DNA of 64,000 nucleotides from Scolanthus callimorphus (Eukaryota > Cnidaria > Anthozoa > Actiniaria > Edwardsiidae), in contig CM066922.1 in assembly GCA_033964015.1 (NCBI GenBank), forward strand, positions 25,972,961 to 26,036,960, in the 5' to 3' direction. Numbering within the stretch: the first letter of the stretch is position 1; every line of letters starts with the position of its first letter. Position numbers and translations under genes: made by a program. Of the stretch, positions 56,810-64,000 are shown piece after piece. A model generated the notes under the pieces. It ran no database searches and was not told where the DNA came from. It saw only the letters and a program-made list of their open reading frames with translations.

Positions 56810-57397
56810 ATGCGATGCTCCAATGTTTTTGTTCTCCTCGGGGTTCTCTTTTCTTTCCTAGTGGCCAGCATTTCTTTTTCAATTTCAAACAATGTTTACT
56901 CTGGTGGGGTAATTTTTCAAATGAATTCATCGCTTGACCCTTTCACTTTCGATGAAAATGCACTACACTCCCTGTATGATTTAGACTTGAACCCAAGTCT
57001 GAAAGATACTCCCTGTTTTCTGATATTTCGCAATCCCCATTACCATCACCGGAAACCTAAAAGATCGAGGCTTTCTATACTCTACTACCCTAACTTATTT
57101 TCAGCACGCCAAGTCCTCCTTCAGGGCGGGGATATATCCCTTAACCCTGGTCCTGTTGGAAAGAAGGTTTCTACCAAATGTGGTCAATGTGAAAATACCA
57201 TCAGAAGTAATCAAACGAAAATAACATGTGAGATATGTTACGGCCAGACTCATACTAAATGCACGCACATCAAATCCAGGACACAAATCTACTGGACCTG
57301 CGCTGGTTGTCTTTTGTCGGAGCTGCCTTTTCATACTGTGCGGACACTTGACTTTTTTGAGGATTTTCCTGATCCTAATAATAGTCCCTATCTTTAG
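56810..57397 (+). CDS. LINE A N-terminal region: signal-like start, 2A-like motif, PHD-like finger
   Basis: The ATG at 56,810 is followed by a hydrophobic ~25-residue segment, then an 'LLQGGDISLNPGP' motif of the 2A ribosome-skipping type (G-D-x-x-x-N-P-G-P), then Cys/His pairs 'CGQCENTI', 'CEICYGQTHTKCTH' and 'WTCAGC' that form a PHD/RING-like zinc finger. In CR1-type LINEs, 2A-like motifs near the N-terminus follow signal-like sequences. The frame changes near 57,390 and stops at 57,397, while the alternative frame stays open to the LINE B insertion. Confidence 0.7.
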   Translation: MRCSNVFVLLGVLFSFLVASISFSISNNVYSGGVIFQMNSSLDPFTFDENALHSLYDLDLNPSLKDTPCFLIFRNPHYHHRKPKRSRLSILYYPNLFSARQVLLQGGDISLNPGPVGKKVSTKCGQCENTIRSNQTKITCEICYGQTHTKCTHIKSRTQIYWTCAGCLLSELPFHTVRTLDFFEDFPDPNNSPYL

Positions 57398-57490
57398 CAG
57401 ACACTGCTCAGGAATGTATTCATCGCGCTGCTTTAGCCGCAAACCCCTCTCATCTATCCCTTATGCACCTGAACACTCAGTCGATGTCTT

Positions 57491-58793
57491 ATAATAATAA
57501 TAATAATAATAATTGTTTAATAAAGCCATATCGCAGCAATTGCTGAATTACGAGGCCGGTCAGAAAACTAATTACAATATCGATATTACATAAGTATAAA
57601 TATTATGGTACTGAAATGCTATTTACAGTTGGCTCTGATATTTGATCGTACATAGATTTCCGAATCTGTTTGTTTTAGCCGTCACAGGTACAGTGGCGGA
57701 CGAACCTGATCTCAGAGTATATGGCCTTTCGTGTGACACTTGTTGAACTAAGCTGCCCAGCAGAGGGGAGGAGGAGCGGGATCGCCTAAGAAATTTAATA
57801 CATGCATCCTCTCTCCTCTGCTGTAGCGTCTTTAGGTCTGCTTGTGCGAGCGCATCCTCATACCGCAAATGAGGAGAAATGATCTTCAGCGCCCTTTTTT
57901 GCACCGATTCTATATGGTCACTCAGATACTGAGTGAGGCCAGCCCAGGCGGGGCACGCATATTCTAAGACAGACCTAATGACGCTGCAGAAAACAAGAAT
58001 TAACTGGTTATTCGATAACCCACACTTCTTAAGTGCACGTAGTGCATACAAGCGTTTGCTGCCTTTCTTAACAATATGTATGACATGCTCGTTCCATGTA
58101 AGATTATCCGACAAATAAACGCCTAGCACTTTGTAGCAAGAGACCTTTTCAATCAGGGAATTACCAACCAGAAGAGGGGCTGGTGGAAAAGGGGAGTACT
58201 GTAGAAAACTAATACACATTTCTTTGCATTTTTTACTGTTAAGCACCATGCCCCTAGAGGAGGCAAAGGTGTAGATATCCGAAACAGTAAAATTCAGGTA
58301 CGAAGGAGAAAGCCTGGGGACAAACTCCATGACAGTTGCGTCATCTACATATTTGATTCTATTAACACAGTTCGACGCCATTTTGTTCACAAGGATGCAA
58401 AATAGTAGAGGAGCCAATTTTGTCCCCTGGGGAGTTCCCCCATTCAGAGTTATAGGCTGGGAAAGGACTGCGCCTACCCTCACTCTCTGGTTTCTGCCGG
58501 TAAGAAAGGCAGCAATCCATCTGACCAAATGTGGTTCCACATCTAGGTCCTCAAGCTCACGCAGCAAGACGTTATGATCCACAAGATCGAAACCCTTGGT
58601 GAAGTCTGAGAAAAATATTCTGGCATACATCTCACCAGAATCAATAGTCTCCAAAATAGTGTGCAGCAAGTATACCAGAGCTTGCGTCGTGGATCTTCCT
58701 GGAAGAGCAAATTGCTTGATGTCGAGCTTGTCCCATACTCCTCTGAGAAGAGATTCAGCAGAAAAACCCTCAAGTACTTTAGCCAAAGGCGAA
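57491..58793 (-). mobile_element. LINE B, 5'-truncated, inserted in LINE A
   Basis: Flanked by GTCTT on both sides (57,486-57,490 and 58,794-58,798). On its own strand it ends with an (ATT)n tail, visible as 'ataataataat' from 57,491, typical of CR1/L2-type 3' ends. The 5' end is cut in the reverse transcriptase region. Confidence 0.8.
57623..58786 (-). CDS. Reverse transcriptase fragment of LINE B (~387 aa)
   Basis: The frame shows non-LTR reverse transcriptase blocks: 'FSDFTKGFDLVDH', 'GGTPQGTKLAPLLF', the catalytic 'YVDDATV', then 'LNSKKCKEM' and 'LEYACPAWAGLTQYL'. It is open to a stop at 57,623 but has no true start because the element is 5' truncated (the first codon is TTG). The YVDD variant and C-terminal part fit the CR1/L2 group. 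Confidence 0.88.
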   Translation of the reverse strand: MAKVLEGFSAESLLRGVWDKLDIKQFALPGRSTTQALVYLLHTILETIDSGEMYARIFFSDFTKGFDLVDHNVLLRELEDLDVEPHLVRWIAAFLTGRNQRVRVGAVLSQPITLNGGTPQGTKLAPLLFCILVNKMASNCVNRIKYVDDATVMEFVPRLSPSYLNFTVSDIYTFASSRGMVLNSKKCKEMCISFLQYSPFPPAPLLVGNSLIEKVSCYKVLGVYLSDNLTWNEHVIHIVKKGSKRLYALRALKKCGLSNNQLILVFCSVIRSVLEYACPAWAGLTQYLSDHIESVQKRALKIISPHLRYEDALAQADLKTLQQRREDACIKFLRRSRSSSPLLGSLVQQVSHERPYTLRSGSSATVPVTAKTNRFGNLCTIKYQSQL

Positions 58794-58818
58794 GTCTTCC
58801 ACCTTTGACGAACTCCTG

Positions 58819-59881
58819 ATGCTACTTAATGACTATCCTTTTGACGTTGTCACCTTATCGAAGACATGGCTACGAGACAATCCTCTGTTGCTACAGCACG
58901 TCTCCATTCCTGGTTTCACTGCCACCTACCGAAACCGTTTGCAACACAAAGGAGGTGGAGTGGGTGCATACATCCGAGACAGTCTTCAGTTTAAGAGACG
59001 CACTGATATCGAGCGGCTCCAGCCCGATTTCGAACATTTGTGGCTTGAGTTTCCTGGTCGAAACAAAAACAGCAAACTACTTGTTGGTGTAGTTTACAGA
59101 TCAGGGTTGATCATGGGAAAACAGGACTGGCTTGGTAAATTTGATGATCTCCTATCAAATGTTGTATCACCTTGGGATGGCTTACTTGTTCTAACTGGTG
59201 ATGTCAATATAAACTTGCTCGATTCAAGTGATAGTACTGTCAATCAGTACAGAGACATCTTGGATGGACTAAATCTAACCAACCATGTAACAAAGCCCAC
59301 TAGGGTAACTAGAACATCTAAATCTTTAATTGACCACTTGATTTCAAACTCCCCATCCAGGATTTCTCAAACGGATGTTATTCCGTGTCCATCCATTGGT
59401 GACCATGACGCGCCGTATGCTACTATCAATGTACGTGTCACCAGATTTCTCCCGCGTTACAAATTTATACGTAATGAGAAAACTTTGGACATTGACTCTT
59501 ATAAAGAGGATTTTTCAACCCTTCCTTTTCAAGTTATCTATGGTGTCGAAACTCCTGATGATATGGTTGACCTAACGAACTCACTCATAACAGAGTGTAT
59601 TGATAGGCACGCCCCACTTAGGAGAGTCAAAGTCACTCGCCCCCCTGCCCCTTGGCTAGCAGACCCGGATATTCGTGAGCTTCAGTCCCAGCGAAACGAT
59701 CTACGCAAAGAAGTGCACGACACTAAAGATCCTCTTGTTTGGGAGTCTTTTCGAAACGCACGGAACAAGCTTAAAATATCGATCCGGAGGGTTAAAAAGG
59801 CATTCTTTGAGAAAGCTTTCTCTTCGAAGCGGCCAAAAGAGATCTGGCGAACAATCCATCGTGTTCTACACCCATTATTTA
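58819..59881 (+). pseudogene. LINE A apurinic/apyrimidinic-type endonuclease domain, truncated
   Basis: After the LINE B insertion the frame continues with endonuclease motifs: 'VVTLSKTWL', 'GGGVGAYIR', 'LTGDVNINLL', 'LIDHLIS' and 'GDHDAPYATI' (the SDH-like catalytic end). A basic linker up to 'EIWRTIHRVLHP' leads toward a reverse transcriptase that is missing. The frame runs on to 60,024 only because it enters the foldback element. Confidence 0.82.
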
Positions 59882-60560
59882 CCGAGGAAAGAAATCGTGA
59901 AAGCGCAATGAATTTATTACAAGAATGTCGCGTTAAAATTTGTTGTTATTACGTAGTATTTCTTGCTAAGATATATATAGACGTTAACCTTGTGGCAATG
60001 GTAAACCTTTGTAACCAAGTTTGACCATTATGTGTGCTTATTTGGTATAGAAGAAAATTACAAAGTTACGACATTCACCCTCTACTCTTGCACGCAGTTT
60101 TGAAGCTCTCTTTTTTATGAATGATAATGAAATCTGACGTTTTTCCAGGGGGAGCTCATTAGGCCAAATCTAATCAATAGCAGTCACGGTCCGAAAATAG
60201 CAATTGTCTGATTAAGTCCCTATGGAACATAAAGACTTGCTATGGTAAAAGCTTTCTTTGTTCGCTGATTAGAGTAGGCCTAAATGTGCTCCCCCTGGCG
60301 AAACGTCAGATTTCATTACCATTCACAAACAAGAGAGCTTCAAATCTGCGTGCAAGACTAGAGGGTGAATGTCGTAACTTTGTAATTTTCTTCTACACCA
60401 AACAAGCACATATAATGGTCAAATTTGGTTACTAAGTTTTACCAATGACACAAGCTTTTCGTCTATATAAATCTTAGCAAGAAATTATACGTAATAACGA
60501 CACATTTTAACGCGACATTCTTGTAATAAATTCATTGCGCTTTCACGATTTCTTTCCTCG
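59882..60560. mobile_element. Foldback element with ~280-bp inverted repeats, TTA target duplication
   Basis: About 59,882-60,160 is the reverse complement of about 60,280-60,560 with roughly 90% identity, leaving a ~120-bp centre. TTA borders both sides (59,879-59,881 and 60,561-60,563). It has no transposase and interrupts LINE A. Confidence 0.8.
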
Positions 60561-60563
60561 TTA

Positions 60564-61780
60564 GATAATTTTCCAACATTTTAGTAGTTCATGGTGTTTA
60601 CAATCTGACCTTCGGTAAAGTTTAATACGTTACTATACAATATAGTGCCGAAGGAAGAGCCCCAAATAATGAGTTTTCGGAGCACTATTAAAATTCAATT
60701 CAAGCCTAGCTGAATGAGCCTTCTAATTTGTCAAAGTTGACGGCATTTTTATTACCGCGTTTCTGTTCCGACGAATTTTCTGTAACTTAGCTCGATTTGA
60801 AATTACTTCAACTGGAATCGATTCCTGGAGTTTGAGCCCAAAAAACCGGCAATTTTTTCTTCTAGTACGACCTGAATATAAAATTAGGGCCTCACAAAAA
60901 TTTTGATTGTGACTTCTAAAAATGTTTCCAAGAAGATCGGTTATTAATAACTGATTTATACATCATTAAAGTAGGATTTGAAGAAAGAATTATAACAATA
61001 GGGGAAAAGACACAAAAGTTAGAGCCTTGAGTTTGGCAACGCAGATTTGCGCTCTAGACGCAGTTGGGTGCATTTTGAATTTCGAATGAGTCACCTTAAG
61101 GCACATTTTGCGTTTTCCCATGGCCATTTAGAAACCAAGGCCTTAAGGTAGCCCGCAGGTAATTATTTAAAAAAAATACCTTTTGAAATAATGTTTTAAG
61201 CTCTTCAAAACATTCGACTGATCTAATGTGAAACGCATATAATAAGCAATGCTTCTAGTTAATGAATATTAAAACAAATATTAGATATTTATAATTAGGC
61301 AGGTGCGATGCACGTGCAAACAAAACCTCGTTTTCGTGTCTTCCGTACGATATCTAAAAAACTAGAGTTGCAAACCACTACATTTTGCGTGTATGTGATC
61401 ATTGTTAATTGAACTCTCATCTGCGACAACCGTATTGCCGAATTAAGACTTGCATCTATGTAAAAAATTTAGGGAAAATTTAAAACCCAAAAATGTTGAG
61501 CTTATGAATATGTAACAGTAGCTCAAATTAAAAATTATTGAGGTAAAAATCAATACTCACCATACGATAGTCCAATCCTTCCCCATTCATCCTGGACGTA
61601 TTCAAATGGACCAGGCGAACGGGATGCGACAGGAACATGCTTTGTAGAGATACGCATTTATCGCCAAATTATTCAAGTTCTTAAGTTCAAACAAATTTTA
61701 CTCATTGGAGCCAATACGTCATTCTAAACTCTTACGCTTTATTGCAACGGAAAACAACAGGTTTGGATGTCTTATGCTTT
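60564..61780. other. No gene; remnant of a TTAA-element end
   Basis: About 61,090-61,147 resembles the right end of the TTAA family at 19,981-20,652. The rest shows no frame or repeat that I can support. Confidence 0.4.
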
Positions 61781-61784
61781 TGGC

Positions 61785-62380
61785 TGTGCGAACTGAGTTT
61801 TTTTTTTAGTTTTTGTGGGAGATTTCAACATGGCCGCGATTGCGTCTTTATCACTCGCTGAAAAAAACTCTCGAATTAGAACTTAGCCAAAGGATAATCT
61901 TTTCCAACACAAACACGGCGACTGGAAATATTTCCTCCTCCTCTTCGGGTTTTTGTCCCTCGTTTTGCGATACAGCGTCAGTATTTATACTTATAGAGAA
62001 TGCATGGGTTTGCTTTGTGTAAATGCGTCTTTCGCCTTGGCGCGCGCCAGGAAAGAAAGACAGTGGTGTACTTCTTTAGGCTGAATTAACAATTTTTTCA
62101 GCTAAAAGCTTATAAGAATTATCCCTGTGCATTCCTGTGACAGAACCATTTAGATTTGGATGACTTAGTGCTTTCGGCTGTGAGAACTGAATTATTTTTT
62201 AGTTTCTATGGGAGATTTCAACATGGCGGAGATGGGAGCTTTGTCTCTCGCTTAAAAAAATCGCTTGAATTAGAACGTAGCCCAGGGTAAATATTTTCCA
62301 ACCAAAACACGCCTACTGTCCCAATTTCCACCTTCAGGTTTGGCGGAGGGCTAAGCTTCGGGGCTAAGCGGACAACCCGA
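61785..62380 (+). repeat. Dispersed ~1.1 kb repeat, diverged copy 4
   Basis: Contains both halves of the internal duplication ('gaattagaacttagccaaagg' and 'gaattagaacgtagcccaggg' blocks followed by 'ttttccaac') and the 'caacatggc' segment, in a more diverged state than copies 1-3. The protein-like frames are broken here. Confidence 0.6.
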
Positions 62381-63044
62381 TTATAATAGTGTAGATTATG
62401 GTCGACATAAATTTAGCAGAATCGTCCGCGATGCAGATGTTGATCGTCTGCCGATCTATAAGAAAATTAATTATATACGCAGTCGATCGGCAACGTACCA
62501 CAATATACATATTTAGTCGTTTCGAGCGACACAAACGGTCGTTCTTATCTTGGCGTCGCTCTAAATTTAGTGGCTGTTTCATACGTCGATCTTCTCATGC
62601 GTTTAGAGCGGTTTTAACATATTGACCGTCAAGACTTGTTATGTAATTGCGATTGCTTTAAGTTCTCATTCGCTACTCATTTTTCTCAGGCAAATTCTGT
62701 AGTGAATACAATTGTGTACTTACTTAGTAATTGGTACGGCCTGCTATTAGCTGAGAAAAACGCCATGTAGGAGCAAGTAGTGATTGTTTTCGATTCTGAT
62801 TGGCTAGTGATTGCTAAATTGCAATTGTTGTCACGACAGTCATGTGAAAACTGCTCTATTATAACTAGTATACCAACATGGCAGTGAGTGCTGCCGTTGT
62901 AATTCACAATGAATAGTCCAGTTTTAAAATTTTCGATTTGACCCATTTGATGATTTTCATGATGGGTAATCAGGCCAAGATGGTGGAAATAACACTGATT
63001 CACACGGGAAGCTGAATGGATGAAATGGAAGCTGAAAATCATTA
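62381..63044. other. No gene recognised
   Basis: Overlapping short frames on opposite strands (62,364-62,625; 62,686-63,042 minus) without domains. Confidence 0.4.
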
Positions 63045-63113
63045 CCCTGCTGGCAGAGGCCTTTTTTCTCTGTATTTCGCTCAGCGAAAGAAAAGAGGCC
63101 TCTGCCAGCAGGG
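63045..63113. repeat. 69-bp perfect-tip hairpin, TA flanked
   Basis: CCCTGCTGGCAGAGGCC and its exact complement enclose a ~35-bp centre, with TA on both sides. A minimal MITE is likely. Confidence 0.65.
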
Positions 63114-63444
63114 TAGAAAATCATAACTGACGTCTTAATTTTAGACTTCCATCCTATATGGTCATTCTCCACTGATTGCTTACCGCCAGAGCCTCCTACC
63201 ACTCGTCAAAACATAAGGAGGCTTTGGAAAGGAGAATGATACTGTCTGGATCAAGCTGGGACAATTTAAGGCTATTGAATAAGCGACAAAATTATGTACA
63301 AAACAACAGTAATTTGCCAGAAATTTAGACCATTGTCAATGGGGATGAAACAAATTGTAAGAATGCAGAAAAAAATTGATAAACAAAATTTACTAAATTT
63401 CAAAGTAGCTTTCAATTAAACTTTTTCATGCGTCAGGCGAATGT

Positions 63445-63700
63445 GCAATTCCAGAAAATATCTGTACCCCCCTCCCCCCCCCCCCCCCCCCACATGCATC
63501 CAGAATTTCCAAAATGGCTTATCCCCCCATGCATATAGCATTCCTGAGAGGTTAACCTACAATAGCTCATAGCTTCAACCTCCCCCCCCCCCCCCCCCCC
63601 CCCCCCCCATGCAGGCAGAATTTCGAGCTTGAAAACCTCCCTCCCATTCAGAATTTCCAAATGCCACCCGTCCTGGGGTACATATATTTTCTGGAATTGC
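63445..63700. mobile_element. MITE with GCAATTCCAGAAAATAT termini and poly-C tracts
   Basis: Inverted tips 'gcaattccagaaaatat' at both ends enclose a C-rich interior with two long C runs (about 63,472-63,491 and 63,583-63,608) and three 'cagaatttc' repeats. The Gly-rich minus-strand frame is an artefact. Confidence 0.7.
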
Positions 63701-64000
63701 CCCATACAGATCCGAATCAGTAATAGTATTATTCAGCCATGCCACTATCCAGATTCTGATTGGCTAAGAGTACCCTGCGAAATCTTGTTGGTGTGCAGTT
63801 TGTGACGTCAAACTCCAGACATTAGGATTGATGCACTCTAATGACGTCATAATGCAAGCCAATAGGCTTGGCCGCCATCTTGGTTTTCATTTCGAAGGTG
63901 AAAGCCAACTTTGCCAATATTCTCGTTGAATCTGCTATGCTTTTTGCAGAGAGATCATTGCTCAGGATATCTCAATATCAAAAATGGTTATTTGAATTGA

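Larger units (their letters stand above)
56700..59881 (+). mobile_element. LINE A (CR1/L2-like), interrupted and 3'-truncated
   Basis: A plus-strand non-LTR retrotransposon whose parts are 56,810-57,485 and 58,794-59,878. Its coding sequence resumes on the far side of the minus-strand LINE B with matching context ('HLNTQSM' before, 'TFDELL' after). The 3' part, including any reverse transcriptase, is cut off by the foldback element at 59,882. The left boundary is approximate. Confidence 0.75.

Noticed and set aside
63433..63705. Gly-rich minus-strand frame
   Set aside because: It spans poly-C tracts inside a MITE with clear terminal inverted repeats.

Overview
The window looks like repeat-rich, AT-rich nuclear DNA from an animal. 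Spliceosomal introns, a Polinton/Maverick, CR1/L2-like retrotransposons with a 2A-like signal, and a dense carpet of short inverted-repeat (MITE-like) elements all point that way. The style fits a cnidarian, probably an anthozoan such as a coral or sea anemone, but that assignment is inference. I see no conserved host gene; nearly everything interpretable is mobile or virus-like DNA.

Region by region. 1-1946 holds a duplicated, hairpin-containing repeat and the left part of a ~1.1 kb dispersed repeat. 1947-17289 is a 15.3 kb Polinton/Maverick with ~0.5 kb terminal inverted repeats (TIRs) and a 6-bp target duplication (ACTTTG). It sits inside the dispersed repeat, and two uninterrupted copies of that repeat (28.1-29.2 kb; 54.6-55.6 kb, inverted) preserve the empty site. 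The Polinton encodes a PC4-like ssDNA-binding protein, a small membrane protein, a chromodomain integrase, a penton-like capsid protein, two Polinton-type proteins, an FtsK/A32-type ATPase, a small zinc-finger protein, a protein-primed family B DNA polymerase with three introns, and a three-finger C2H2 protein. No major capsid or protease gene is visible. Many genes carry frameshifts or stops. A 1.6 kb transposon with 9-bp target duplications splits the polymerase, and a TTAA-flanked MITE sits at the end of the penton gene.

17.3-46.2 kb is a mosaic of MITEs, foldback elements, minisatellites, microsatellites and segmental duplications without convincing genes. Several insertions can be read against an empty copy elsewhere in the window.

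46.7-53.5 kb is the most unusual stretch: an intact five-exon gene for a 932-residue superfamily 3 helicase (E1/NS1-like) with a PCNA-binding-like C-terminus, convergent with a short cyclin-box gene and an intact 587-residue tyrosine-recombinase-like protein carrying an N-terminal C2H2 finger and a C-terminal Myb/SANT domain. Together these suggest a replicating, integrating DNA element or virus-derived locus that I cannot assign to a named family.

53.8-64 kb holds more repeats and a nested pair of LINEs: a plus-strand LINE with a 2A-like signal, PHD-like finger and AP-type endonuclease is interrupted by a 5'-truncated minus-strand LINE carrying a reverse transcriptase, and is cut at its 3' side by a foldback element.
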